From: Candidatus Polarisedimenticolaceae bacterium
Lineage (GTDB): Bacteria; Pseudomonadota; Gammaproteobacteria; Chromatiales; Chromatiaceae
Assembly (NCBI GenBank): GCA_021647945.1
Contig: JAKITT010000020.1
Span: forward strand, 1 to 42,007
Reading direction: 5' to 3'
DNA: 42,007 nt
Shown in pieces: positions 14,826 to 24,150 of this stretch; position 1 is the first letter of the stretch, and every line of letters starts with the position of its first letter. The notes below the pieces were generated by a model, which was given only the letters and a program-made list of their open reading frames with translations, was not told the DNA's origin and searched no databases. The position numbers and the translations under genes are program-made.

Positions 14826-17063
14826 ATGTCCCAATATAGATCACTATTCACCGGCGAAAAGAGCAAAGAACAGGCTTTGTCGCCAGAGCAACCGAAGAAA
14901 TATCAGATTCTACTGGTAGATGATGAACCTAATGTACTCAATGCCCTAAGACGGGTATTTAGGCAGGAGAGCTACAAAATTCTGACAGCTGAGAATGGTG
15001 AGAAAGCCCTCAAGATACTGACCAATGAATCCTGCCAGCTCATGATCTCTGACTTTCAAATGCCTCGCATGAATGGTGGTGAACTCATGCGGCGCACCAA
15101 GCAGCTTTATCCAGAGATGATTCGCATCATGCTCACCGGCCATGCAGATACTGAGGCCGTTGTGGCTGCAATGAAAGAGGGCGCTGTCTATAAGTTTATT
15201 CTTAAACCCTGGAATGATGATGATCTGCGGATAACCGTTGGGCTTGCGTTAGAACAACATGACCTGATCCAACGCAACAAAGCGCTGACGAAGCAGAATA
15301 CAAAACATGCAAAGGAGATTTCTACACTCTCCATGCTGGCTGTCTCCAATCGCAGTCAGCTCGCCATCATGCTGCACAAGCGCAACCTGCTTAATGATAA
15401 ACAACTACAGGAGATCCACCGGCTACAACAGACTAAAAAATTGCCCACTATCAAGATCCTGCTCGAAAAAGAGTGGGTTCCGGAAAAAAAGATAAGATCC
15501 ATCCTTAAAAAAGATTTTCTGATTGATGAGGTCTCACTCAACGAATTTCAGATCGACAGCACTATATGTTCACTGATTCCACACAGATTTTGTGAGAACC
15601 AACTAATACTTCCACTGAAACAGAAAAAGAAACGCTTGATGCTGGCCATGGCAGATCCCATGGATATGGGGCTGATTGATGACCTCCGTTTTAGTACAGG
15701 CCTGGAGATTCAGGCCGTCATGGCCAATGCCAGCGATATCAGTAATAAGATTACAGAGGTCTATGGTGAGCAAGAGATTGATTTCAAAGATTTAGAAACC
15801 CTGATTGGCGACACCGATCCTTTTGAAGGCATAGAGATTGTCATTGATGATGATGACGATATCAGTATTGAGGATCTGCTGCGTGGCAGTGATGAACCAC
15901 CTGCAATTCGCCTGGTAAATGCCATCATCCTGGAAGCGATACGACACAGTGCCAGTGATATCCACATCCAGCCACGTACCAAGAGTATCGTTGTACGTTA
16001 CCGTATTGACGGTGTGCTACTTGACAAGATCAAGATCCCCAGCAACCTGCTAATCTCCCTGGTGTCACGCATTAAGGTGATGTCCGAATTGGATATTACC
16101 GAGCGCAGAAGACCTCAGGATGGACGCATCACTGTAAAAACCCCCATGCGCATTGTTGATCTACGCATATCTATACTACCCACCATCAATGGTGAAAAGA
16201 TCGTAATGCGCCTGCTTGATCGCAATGCGGCAGTACAGACCATTGATCAACTTGGAATGGGAAAAGCAGAGCTAAAAAAGGTTTCAAATGTAATCAAACG
16301 GCCACAGGGCATGATCCTCGCTACTGGCCCCACTGGCAGTGGTAAGACCACCACGCTCTATTCACTTCTACAGCAGAATGCCACCTCAGAGAAGAACTAT
16401 GTCACCATTGAGGATCCGGTAGAATACTATTTGGATATGGCGGGTCAGGTGATGGTGCGTGAACGCATCGGGCTTGATTTTCCAATGGTGCTACGCGCTA
16501 TCCTGCGCCAGGATCCCGATGTCGTATTGCTTGGCGAAATACGTGACCATGAAACCGCAGAGGTGGCCTTTCATGCCGCACTGACCGGACACCTGGTGTT
16601 TTCTACACTGCATACAAACTCAGCTGTCGCCTCAGTCGCCCGGCTTTTTGATTTGGGTCTAAAGCCTTATGTTATTGCTTCCGCATTAGAAGCTGTCATT
16701 GCACAACGGTTACTGCGCAAGATTTGTGATGCATGCCGAGCTCCCAGCAAAACACCGCCGGAACAGCTTCATCAACTAGGATCTCTGTTCGAATCAAACA
16801 AACTAAAAACCTACGAAGGTACAGGCTGTAGACAATGCAATAATACGGGTTATAGTGGGCGAATCGGCGTCTATGAAATCCTGCTGCCCGATGAAGATTT
16901 TAAGGATCTCATTGCATCGGGCGCAAACATAGGTGAATTAAAAAAAGCAGCCATCAAGTGTGGCATGAATAGCTTAATCCAGGATGCCTGGTGCAAAGTA
17001 TCCCAAGGCCAAACAACGGTGGATGAGGTATTGCGGGTACTGGGTCCACAGGTGCTTGAGTAA
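14826..17063 (+). CDS. Receiver domain fused to PilB/GspE-type assembly ATPase
   Basis: A 745-residue fusion. REC spans about 26-145 (VDDEP at 31-35, phospho-acceptor D76 in ISDFQMP, T104, K127 in YKFILKPW). A linker and a GspE-type N1 domain follow (about 165-320). The ATPase core has SDIHIQPR, Walker A GPTGSGKT (501-508), an Asp box around 530, LLGEIRDHETAE (Walker B) and the His box LTGHLVFSTLHTN. The zinc pairs C634-C637 and C668-C671 are intact, so it should be active. PilB powers pilus extension and GspE type II secretion; neither normally carries a receiver. It is the last gene of the cluster, and no other pilus gene is visible nearby. Confidence 0.93.
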   Translation: MSQYRSLFTGEKSKEQALSPEQPKKYQILLVDDEPNVLNALRRVFRQESYKILTAENGEKALKILTNESCQLMISDFQMPRMNGGELMRRTKQLYPEMIRIMLTGHADTEAVVAAMKEGAVYKFILKPWNDDDLRITVGLALEQHDLIQRNKALTKQNTKHAKEISTLSMLAVSNRSQLAIMLHKRNLLNDKQLQEIHRLQQTKKLPTIKILLEKEWVPEKKIRSILKKDFLIDEVSLNEFQIDSTICSLIPHRFCENQLILPLKQKKKRLMLAMADPMDMGLIDDLRFSTGLEIQAVMANASDISNKITEVYGEQEIDFKDLETLIGDTDPFEGIEIVIDDDDDISIEDLLRGSDEPPAIRLVNAIILEAIRHSASDIHIQPRTKSIVVRYRIDGVLLDKIKIPSNLLISLVSRIKVMSELDITERRRPQDGRITVKTPMRIVDLRISILPTINGEKIVMRLLDRNAAVQTIDQLGMGKAELKKVSNVIKRPQGMILATGPTGSGKTTTLYSLLQQNATSEKNYVTIEDPVEYYLDMAGQVMVRERIGLDFPMVLRAILRQDPDVVLLGEIRDHETAEVAFHAALTGHLVFSTLHTNSAVASVARLFDLGLKPYVIASALEAVIAQRLLRKICDACRAPSKTPPEQLHQLGSLFESNKLKTYEGTGCRQCNNTGYSGRIGVYEILLPDEDFKDLIASGANIGELKKAAIKCGMNSLIQDAWCKVSQGQTTVDEVLRVLGPQVLE

Positions 17064-17215
17064 CAAGACCGTAGTGGCCTTGACGAACAAGTTTGCACGG
17101 ATAGGCTGGGCTGTATTGGCCTACAAAACGGTTTATCAAGCACAGCAGCCATATGATAGAACGGATGCCGTACAACAGAACCCAGGCTACGACCAGCGGC
17201 AGAGAGGGCAAGTGA

Positions 17216-18664
17216 TCAAATCCCTATGCAGAGATACTTAATCTCCAGGTAGTCATCCAAACCATACTTTGACCCTTCACGACCGATACCAGACTGCTTT
17301 ACGCCGCCAAATGGGGCGATAGCGGTTGAGATGAGGCCAGTGTTGATGCCGACCATGCCATATTCCAGCGCTTCTGAGACACGCCATACACGACTGACAT
17401 TTTCACTGTAGAAGTAGGAGGCGAGACCGAATTCGGTATCGTTGGCCATTTCAATCGCTTGCTCTTCGGTGCTGAAGCGGAAAATTGGCGCAAGTGGCCC
17501 GAAGGTCTCATCACGGGCGACCAGCATCTCAGGGGTGACATCGGTCAGCACGGTCGGCTGGAAGAAGCTACCGCCACGTTCATGGCGTTTACCACCCACA
17601 CTAACTTTAGCACCCTTCGCTACTGCATCGGCGATATGCGCCTCTATCTTATCGACCGCCGCCATATTGATCAGCGGCCCGAGGGTGACCCCCTCTTCGG
17701 TACCATCACCCACTTTTAGTTTTTTAACCGCATTGGTTAGTTTTTCAGCGAAGAGATCATAGACACTATCCTGCACCAGGATTCGGTTGGTGCAGACACA
17801 GGTCTGGCCGGTATTGCGGTATTTTGAGACCAAGGTACCTTCGACCGCAGCATCCAAATCGGCATCATCGAAGACGATGAGTGGGGCATTACCACCCAGC
17901 TCCATTGAGACCTTTTTGACGCTCGCAGCGGTCTGCGCCATCAACAGACGACCGATCTCGGTTGAGCCGGTGAAGGAGAGTTTGCGTACCGTTGGGTTGC
18001 TGCTCATCTCACCGCCAATCCCACCCGCAGAGCCAGTGACGACGTTCAATACACCCGCAGGAATGCCGGCCCGTTCGGCCAGTTCACACAGGGCCAATGC
18101 GGAGAAGGGGGTATCTTTGGCCGGTTTGATCACCATGGTGCAGCCAGCAGCCAGGGCGGCACCCGCTTTGCGAGTGATCATCGCATTGGGGAAGTTCCAC
18201 GGCGTAATGGCGGCGCAGACACCGATCGGCTGTTTTAGCACAATGATGCGTTTGTCCGCTTGGTGTCCGGGGATGGTATCGCCATAGATACGCTTGCCCT
18301 CTTCGGCAAACCACTCGATAAAAGAGGCACCGTAGACAATCTCGCCGCGCGATTCGGCCAGTGGTTTGCCCTGCTCGGCGGTCATGATCTGCGCCAGATC
18401 CTCTTGATGCGCCAGCATCAGATCATTCCAGCGACGTAGGATAGTGGCACGTTCACCGGCCGTTTTATTACGCCAAGCAGGCCAAGCGGCATCGGCACTG
18501 GCAATCGCACGGCGGGTCTCATTCGCGCCCATCTTGGGGATCTGCCCGAGTCTGTTGCCATTGGCAGGATTGGTGACGGCCATAGTTTCACCACTCTCGG
18601 CATCCAGCCACTCGCCGTTGATGTAACATTGCTGTCTGAAAAGATCATTGTCATTCAATAACAT
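17216..18664 (-). CDS. gabD: Succinate-semialdehyde dehydrogenase (NAD(P)+)
   Basis: A 482-residue aldehyde dehydrogenase, full length for GabD, oxidising succinate semialdehyde to succinate. Catalytic C289 lies in NTGQTCVCTNR and the general-base E255 in MELGGNAP; the cofactor segment TPWNFPNAMITRK and the glycine motif FTGSTEIGR are present. The second cysteine two residues after C289 matches the redox-switch Cys pair of GabD enzymes. It stands alone, without gabT or gabP. Glutarate-semialdehyde dehydrogenase (GabD2/DavD type) is an alternative assignment, given the lysine operon elsewhere in the window. Confidence 0.9.
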   Translation of the reverse strand: MLLNDNDLFRQQCYINGEWLDAESGETMAVTNPANGNRLGQIPKMGANETRRAIASADAAWPAWRNKTAGERATILRRWNDLMLAHQEDLAQIMTAEQGKPLAESRGEIVYGASFIEWFAEEGKRIYGDTIPGHQADKRIIVLKQPIGVCAAITPWNFPNAMITRKAGAALAAGCTMVIKPAKDTPFSALALCELAERAGIPAGVLNVVTGSAGGIGGEMSSNPTVRKLSFTGSTEIGRLLMAQTAASVKKVSMELGGNAPLIVFDDADLDAAVEGTLVSKYRNTGQTCVCTNRILVQDSVYDLFAEKLTNAVKKLKVGDGTEEGVTLGPLINMAAVDKIEAHIADAVAKGAKVSVGGKRHERGGSFFQPTVLTDVTPEMLVARDETFGPLAPIFRFSTEEQAIEMANDTEFGLASYFYSENVSRVWRVSEALEYGMVGINTGLISTAIAPFGGVKQSGIGREGSKYGLDDYLEIKYLCIGI

Positions 18665-18781
18665 TGCTGACTCTCACACTATTCAAAAGGATATTGAGCC
18701 AATTCTACAAACATTGGGCGCTGCTAGAAACCACTTATTTCAGCTACAATGCCACACAAATTTGAATGTTTAGGAGTTGTT

Positions 18782-19624
18782 ATGAAGCGGATCGGTGCCC
18801 ACGTCAGTGCCAGTGGTGGTGTTGAAAACGCCCCTCTCAATGCCCAGAAGATCGGTGCCAAAGCTTTTGCACTGTTCACTAAAAATCAACGTCAGTGGAA
18901 ATCTAAAGCACTGACCGATGAGGGGATTGCCGCCTTTAAGGCCAATCTAGCAGTGGCTGGAATCGCACCTGAATATGTGCTGCCACACGATAGCTATCTG
19001 ATCAATCTGGGCCACCCGGAAGTGGAGGGGCTAACCAAATCACGCGATGCTTTTATCCATGAGTTGCAGCGTTGTATGCAGTTGGGGCTGCCACTACTCA
19101 ACTTTCATCCAGGTAGTCATCTGAGAAAAATTGATGAAGAGGAGAGTCTGAGACGAGTTTCAGAGTCAATCAATATCGCACTGGAGGAGTCCGAAGGGGT
19201 GACGGCGGTGATTGAGAATACAGCGGGACAGGGCTCCAACCTTGGCTACACCTTTGAGCACCTCGCCACCATCATTGAGGGGGTTGAGGATAAGAGCCGA
19301 GTCGGCATCTGTTTTGATACCTGCCACGCCTTCACCTCCGGTTATGACATGCGCACCATCGAAACCTGCGATGAGACCTTTGCAGAATTTGAGCGCATTG
19401 TTGGTTTTCAATATCTATGTGGCATGCACCTGAATGACTCTAAACCCGACCTCGGCGCAAAGGTTGATCGTCACCATAGTTTGGGCGAGGGCAAACTCGG
19501 CTGGACCGTCTTTGAGTACATCATGAACGATGACCGGTTTGAGGAGATCCCTATGGTGCTAGAGACAATTGATGACACCATCTGGGCGCAGGAGATTGAG
19601 CAGCTCTACGCGCTGGTAAAATAG
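18782..19624 (+). CDS. nfo: Endonuclease IV (AP endonuclease)
   Basis: A 280-residue zinc-dependent endonuclease that cuts at abasic sites in base-excision repair. Motifs are [15 protein letters not shown] at the N-terminus, [55 protein letters not shown] and the final VLETIDDT, which include the metal ligands. AGGAG six bases before ATG 18782 sets the start; the longer frame from 18749 lacks homology. A TACAAT box at 18745-18750 may be its -10 element. The last 19 bases overlap the convergent rsmJ gene. Confidence 0.96.
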   Translation: MKRIGAHVSASGGVENAPLNAQKIGAKAFALFTKNQRQWKSKALTDEGIAAFKANLAVAGIAPEYVLPHDSYLINLGHPEVEGLTKSRDAFIHELQRCMQLGLPLLNFHPGSHLRKIDEEESLRRVSESINIALEESEGVTAVIENTAGQGSNLGYTFEHLATIIEGVEDKSRVGICFDTCHAFTSGYDMRTIETCDETFAEFERIVGFQYLCGMHLNDSKPDLGAKVDRHHSLGEGKLGWTVFEYIMNDDRFEEIPMVLETIDDTIWAQEIEQLYALVK

Positions 19625-20358
19625 AGATCATAGCGGGTGTTGGGGCTGCTGATATGGGCGCTCGGTTTGGGGCCATTAAGGGCAACAGCTTTTGCAGGAC
19701 GCTTCACCACCACCCGCTTCAACGCATGTTTGAGGGCAACCGCTAACAGCGCTTCACTATCCAGATCGGGGCCGACCAGCTGTCGGAAGAGCTGCATCTC
19801 CTTCTTCACCTGGGCCTTTTTACCGCTCTCTGGATACATCGGATCAAGATAGATCACATCGGCTCGCGGCTGTGCAGCAATAAGTGCTGCCGCATCACCC
19901 TGAAGCAGCTGCATTCGAGAGGCAATCTCTGAGGTATCTTCATCATCCATCGCCCGTCGCAACCCATCTTCAAGCAGCGCGGCAATCACCGGTGAACGTT
20001 CCATCAAGGTGATGTGGCAACCCAGGGTAGCGACAACAAAGGCGTCACGACCTAAACCGGCGGTGGCATCGATCACCGTTGGTACCTTACCCCCTTTCAA
20101 ACCAAGCGCCCGTGCCAGTGGTTGACCACGCCCACCACCAAAGTGGCGTCGGTGGGCCGATCTGCCCGCAACAAAATCGATAAGCACCGGCCCTGGCGCA
20201 GGCTTCCCGGTATGCTCAATCTGCAACCGCCCCTCTCGATATGTCAACAACAGCGCGACAGACTCATCATCTGTTGCCAATGGCAGACCTAAACGTGCAG
20301 CCAGCTGCATCGCTTGCTCAGGTTCATTCCATAAATCTGGCTTAATCGCTATCTTCAT
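19606..20358 (-). CDS. rsmJ: 16S rRNA m2G1516 methyltransferase RsmJ
   Basis: A 250-residue SAM-dependent methyltransferase that modifies G1516 of 16S rRNA. The family fingerprint is clear: [22 protein letters not shown]-type text in the middle, [20 protein letters not shown] (SAM site), [15 protein letters not shown], and the catalytic-loop [20 protein letters not shown]. The end [20 protein letters not shown] is also typical. It is convergent with nfo, overlapping its 3' end by 19 bases, with no terminator between them. Confidence 0.95.
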   Translation of the reverse strand: MKIAIKPDLWNEPEQAMQLAARLGLPLATDDESVALLLTYREGRLQIEHTGKPAPGPVLIDFVAGRSAHRRHFGGGRGQPLARALGLKGGKVPTVIDATAGLGRDAFVVATLGCHITLMERSPVIAALLEDGLRRAMDDEDTSEIASRMQLLQGDAAALIAAQPRADVIYLDPMYPESGKKAQVKKEMQLFRQLVGPDLDSEALLAVALKHALKRVVVKRPAKAVALNGPKPSAHISSPNTRYDLYFTSA

Positions 20359-20507
20359 AGATCACTTCACTGTTGCTCTCAATAGGAACCGCACCATCTT
20401 GATTTCTAAAGATATAAAGTTCTATCAAATACTGCCGCCATTGTAATAGACTGACCAAAGAAGAAGTAAAGCCCTACCCGACCATTGGCTAATGAAAAGT
20501 AAAGAAT

Positions 20508-21305
20508 ATGAATAATCTCCAGCTCGCTGAGCTGATGGTCGTCCTTATTGAGCCATCCTCCACCCAACGCCGCATCATCACTGGCTACCTCAATAAGCTA
20601 GACATCACTCGCATTGAAATCATGGAGATTGATAGTCACCCTATCGAACAGATTCAGAGACTAAAACCTGACCTTGTTATCAGCGCACTCTATTTAAGTA
20701 ATGAACTGACCGGCACTGATCTTATCCAGCAGATGCGCCAGGATGATACCCTAAACAACACCGCATTTATGCTGATATCAAGTGAGACTCGCTTCCGCTA
20801 TCTAGACCCTATTCGCCAAGCGGGAGTCATTGCTATTCTACCAAAGCCCTTCTCAATCAATGAGTTAAAAATAGCCCTCAACGCTACGCTTGAGTATGTT
20901 GATCCGAGTGAAGTGGCGTTGAACAATTATGATCCTGAAAGTCTCAAAGTGCTTATCGTCGATGATAGTCGTATGGCGCGAAAACATATCCGACGTGTGC
21001 TGGAAAACATGGGACTAAAAGACTTCACCGAGGCAATTGATGGCGCCCAAGGTATTGAGCTGATTCATGAGCACTATTTTGATCTGGTGGTAACCGATTA
21101 CAACATGCCCAATATGGATGGTGGTGAACTGGTTGACCAAATCCGCAGCAACAGTGCGCAGTCTGGCATCCCTATTCTAATGGTCACCAGCGAATCAAAC
21201 GAGAATCGTCTCGCTGCGGTTCAACAGTCGGGTGTCTCAGCAATATGTGACAAACCTTTTGAGCCATCAACGGTAAAACAACTATTAGAGCAGCTCTTCT
21301 CCTGA
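20508..21305 (+). CDS. Double-receiver protein (first REC lacks phospho-Asp)
   Basis: A 265-residue protein of two REC domains and nothing else. REC1 (about 9-130) is degenerate: the acidic pair is IEPSS and the phospho-acceptor position is A60 (LVISALYLS), although the lysine in LPKPF is kept. REC2 (about 147-265) is complete, with VDDSRMARKHIRRVLE, D197 in VTDYNMPNMDG, TSES and CDKPF, resembling CheY-like proteins. The ribosome site is weak. It lies upstream of the RpfG-like gene with a 132-base gap. A phosphate sink or adaptor in the DSF pathway is possible; no family-specific function is known to me. Confidence 0.85.
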   Translation: MNNLQLAELMVVLIEPSSTQRRIITGYLNKLDITRIEIMEIDSHPIEQIQRLKPDLVISALYLSNELTGTDLIQQMRQDDTLNNTAFMLISSETRFRYLDPIRQAGVIAILPKPFSINELKIALNATLEYVDPSEVALNNYDPESLKVLIVDDSRMARKHIRRVLENMGLKDFTEAIDGAQGIELIHEHYFDLVVTDYNMPNMDGGELVDQIRSNSAQSGIPILMVTSESNENRLAAVQQSGVSAICDKPFEPSTVKQLLEQLFS

Positions 21306-21356
21306 ACGAGAAAGGTACAACACGTCACAACCAGATTTTACAATACCCTAATTTTT

Positions 21357-21372
21357 ATATGATAATTCATAT
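21357..21372. promoter_or_regulatory. AT-rich palindrome upstream of rpfG-like gene
   Basis: ATATGA-TAAT-TCATAT is a perfect six-base inverted repeat with a four-base centre, 65 bases before the rpfG-like ATG and inside an AT-rich stretch that could hold its promoter. It may be an operator; the sequence alone cannot show this. Confidence 0.25.
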
Positions 21373-21437
21373 TATTTTTCTTAAACTCACTCCTGCCTCC
21401 TAAAGCAGCACCTTCGTTCACAGTAGAGATAACGGTT

Positions 21438-22493
21438 ATGCCTGTAGTACTAATAATCGACGACCAGTCCATCAGCAGAATGATTCTCGATGAGTTAATT
21501 CGCTCAATCTCCCCTGAAATCCAAACAAAATCATTTGCTGATCCCGTCGCCGCATTGGAGTGGGCCAAAAATAATGACCTCGACCTGGTGCTTACCGACT
21601 ACAAAATGCCCAATATGGATGGCATTGAGTTCACCCAGTGGTTACGGAAAATCCCCTCATCAAGTGATATTCCTGTCGTCATCATCACCTGTATCGAAGA
21701 TAGATCAATCCGCTATCGCGCATTAGAGTCTGGCGCAACGGACTTCTTAACAAAACCGATCGACCACAATGAGTGTCGTGCCAGATGTCGCAATCTGTTA
21801 ACTCTTCGGCGTCAACAACAGATCATAAAAGATCGTGCCCGCTGGCTTGAAAATGAGATTGTAGAGACTACCAATGAGCTGAAGCTACGTGAAAAAGAAA
21901 CTCTCTTTCGTCTTGCAAGAGCGGGGGAATTTCGTGATAAAGAGACCGGCAACCATGTTCTACGCATGGCACAATATTCCCACCAGATCGCTAAAGAACT
22001 CGGTATCCCTGATCATAAATGTGATCTGATTCTGCATGCTGCACCGATGCATGACATCGGCAAGATTGCGATATCAGACAAAGTGCTGCTAAAAAAAGGC
22101 AAGCTAGATCCGAGAGAGTGGAGTGAAATGCAAAACCACAGCCTATGTGGATTCGACATTCTATGTAACAGCCCATCAAAATACCTACAACTCGGTGCCC
22201 TTATTGCTCGCTCACACCATGAACGGTATGACGGAAAGGGCTACCCTGACCGGCTGGCTGGCGAAGAGATCCCTATTGAGGCACGCATTGTCGCGGTGGC
22301 CGATGTTTTCGATGCACTGGTCTCTGAACGTCCCTATAAACCAGCTTGGAGCATAGAGCGGGCCCTCGGCTATTTGAAATCAGAACGCGGTCAACATTTT
22401 GATGCACAATGTGTCGATGCATTTATTGCAAGGCTTGATAAAGTTGAGGCCATCATGCGTAATCTGGAAGATAAACCTTTTAAATCAACATAA
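21438..22493 (+). CDS. rpfG: RpfG-like REC-HD-GYP cyclic di-GMP phosphodiesterase
   Basis: A 351-residue response regulator that should hydrolyse cyclic di-GMP when phosphorylated. REC (2-122) has IIDDQ, D54 in LTDYKMPNMDG and K106 in LTKPID. The HD-GYP domain (about 155-345) is intact: EFRDKETGNHVLRMA, HDIGK (205-209), paired histidines 260-261 in HHERYDGKGYPD, and VADVFDAL. The length and order match Xanthomonas RpfG, the output partner of RpfC. Here rpfG comes before, not after, the rpfC-like gene, and is followed by a hairpin terminator. The symbol rests on architecture and on the rpfC/rpfF neighbours. Confidence 0.88.
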   Translation: MPVVLIIDDQSISRMILDELIRSISPEIQTKSFADPVAALEWAKNNDLDLVLTDYKMPNMDGIEFTQWLRKIPSSSDIPVVIITCIEDRSIRYRALESGATDFLTKPIDHNECRARCRNLLTLRRQQQIIKDRARWLENEIVETTNELKLREKETLFRLARAGEFRDKETGNHVLRMAQYSHQIAKELGIPDHKCDLILHAAPMHDIGKIAISDKVLLKKGKLDPREWSEMQNHSLCGFDILCNSPSKYLQLGALIARSHHERYDGKGYPDRLAGEEIPIEARIVAVADVFDALVSERPYKPAWSIERALGYLKSERGQHFDAQCVDAFIARLDKVEAIMRNLEDKPFKST

Positions 22494-22533
22494 TTCCATT
22501 TTTATGGTGTAACTATTCAGCGTGTTTATATTT

Positions 22534-22555
22534 TGCCTCAAATATGAGGCATTTT
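22534..22555 (+). terminator. Intrinsic terminator after rpfG-like gene
   Basis: TGCCTCA (22534-22540), loop AATA, TGAGGCA (22545-22551), then TTTT. The seven-pair stem is perfect but the T-run is short, so termination may be partial. Confidence 0.6.
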
Positions 22556-22629
22556 CGCACGGAAAGAGGGAGCATATAGGGCATATGTGACCGATTGAGT
22601 ACAAAAATAACGAAGCGTTGAGGCAAAAA

Positions 22630-22788
22630 ATGAATACCCTGAGTAGTTACTTTATGGTTTCTATTAGCAAGATGAGAAAAGGGGGGCATTGTTCTACACT
22701 ATGTAGAAATCTGGTGCAGACAACCTGTTTTACCCAGACCCAGCAATACCATTCAACATTTATGAAGTTAAGAGAGAGTGAATATTGA
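22630..22788 (+). CDS. Possible 52-residue small ORF coupled to the REC-REC-HPt gene
   Basis: ATG 22630 opens a 52-codon frame (starting MNTLSSYFMVSISKMRKGGH) preceded by GAGG at six bases. Its TGA at 22786-22788 overlaps the TTG start of the next gene (sequence ATTGA), a layout typical of translational coupling. The product is Ser/Thr/Cys-rich, without membrane segments, and I recognise no family. It may be a leader peptide that controls the weak TTG start, or a chance frame. Apart from this frame and the terminator, the gap 22494-22784 shows nothing I can support. Confidence 0.3.
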   Translation: MNTLSSYFMVSISKMRKGGHCSTLCRNLVQTTCFTQTQQYHSTFMKLRESEY

Positions 22789-24137
22789 GCCTTTTTAACA
22801 TCTCATTAATACGGAAATTTTTTCGCCTTTTTTCCGCTTCAACGCCCTCGATCAGTAACCCCTCTCCTTCATCTTCATCCCGTGAAATGCAGCAGAATGT
22901 TCTTCTGATATCGGCTGACCAGAACAACAGGGATGAGTTAACGGAGCAACTTAACACCTGGGGTTATCAAGTTGAGTGGCACCACTCCGCTGAAGAGGCG
23001 CTATACCGGCTAACCGCTTCAACGGATAGCGGCTATTTCCAGTTTCTCATTCTTGACCGGCGCCATCTGGACGTTGACCCAAAAAAATTCATCATAAAAC
23101 TACAGCATTTACAGCTACTCGATGAGATAACAACCATATTAGTTGGGCCACAACAATTTAAACGAGAGCAGGCATTACTCACCGATGCCGGATACCATTT
23201 CCAGGTAGCAACGCCTCTCGACACCCGCATCCTGTTTACGGCCCTGCACGCCCAGGTACAGGACACAGAAAATAGTGCCGACGTTCCTAACCTGCTTGAA
23301 AAATTTAATGAATCTTATCCGAGGCTTCCAGCTAAACGTATCCTCCTAGCCGTACATGATGATGAGACTATTGAGCTCGTAACAACAACACTTGAAAGCC
23401 AGGGTCACATCATCTCAATAGCGGAGGATGGACAACAGGCCCTCATCGCCCTGGAGACAGAGATATTTGATATTGTTGTGATCGATAAAGAGCTACCACT
23501 ACTGAGTGGCATGCAGGTGATCAATATTCATCATCTTGACTGCCCCACTGATCAGTGGAAACCCTTTATCCTGCTGTTTGAAAAAGGGATCCATGAGAAC
23601 TACCAATCCAGCCGCATCAAAGCGCACCTGACCAAGCCTATCAATAGCCAACAGCTAACAAAAACGCTGCATGACTTGGCCCATCAGCAATATATCGCAC
23701 CTATAAACCGACCGACTGAACAGCCTCGTCTTCAACGTCATACCCCCTCTATTAGTCACATTGAAAAAGCGACATTAGTAGATCAGTCCATACTTAAAGA
23801 GCTTGATGCCATGGGTACAGATAGCAACTTTATTCACCAACTGATCCATCTATTTGAAGAAGATGGCAGAACCACTATTAATGAACTGGCAGAGGCGGTT
23901 GAATCAAACGACTTCACCCACTTCAAAGAGGTAATTCACCTGCTACTTGATAGCTCCAGCTTTCTAGGGACAACTCAGCTCTATGAATTGAGCCTTAGCG
24001 CATCACAGATCGACCAGAGCCGTTTCACAAGCAGCGCAACTCATATGCTTAAAGAGATAGAGGCCACGTTTAACGCCACCAACTTTGAACTGTTCCAGTA
24101 CCTATCGAAAAAAACAGACTCTCTATCCAACTCATAG
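22785..24137 (+). CDS. REC-REC-HPt phosphotransfer protein
   Basis: A 450-residue protein with no kinase domain. A basic, Ser/Pro-rich N-terminus is followed by a degenerate REC (about 37-160; it keeps LILDRRHLD but the usual lysine-proline is TP). A second REC (about 184-300) has VVIDKELP and LTKPI, and an HPt domain (about 330-440) carries its histidine in EVIHLLLDSSSFLG. The start is TTG with AGAGAG upstream. The segment order matches the C-terminal half of the RpfC-like kinase encoded next, as if that half had been copied into a separate gene. A relay between RpfC and RpfG is inferred. Confidence 0.83.
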   Translation: MSLFNISLIRKFFRLFSASTPSISNPSPSSSSREMQQNVLLISADQNNRDELTEQLNTWGYQVEWHHSAEEALYRLTASTDSGYFQFLILDRRHLDVDPKKFIIKLQHLQLLDEITTILVGPQQFKREQALLTDAGYHFQVATPLDTRILFTALHAQVQDTENSADVPNLLEKFNESYPRLPAKRILLAVHDDETIELVTTTLESQGHIISIAEDGQQALIALETEIFDIVVIDKELPLLSGMQVINIHHLDCPTDQWKPFILLFEKGIHENYQSSRIKAHLTKPINSQQLTKTLHDLAHQQYIAPINRPTEQPRLQRHTPSISHIEKATLVDQSILKELDAMGTDSNFIHQLIHLFEEDGRTTINELAEAVESNDFTHFKEVIHLLLDSSSFLGTTQLYELSLSASQIDQSRFTSSATHMLKEIEATFNATNFELFQYLSKKTDSLSNS

Positions 24138-24150
24138 CGGCAGCAACACC

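Noticed and set aside
18749-18781. Longer nfo start at ATG 18749
   Set aside because: No ribosome site and no homology in the added residues, whereas AGGAG precedes ATG 18782.
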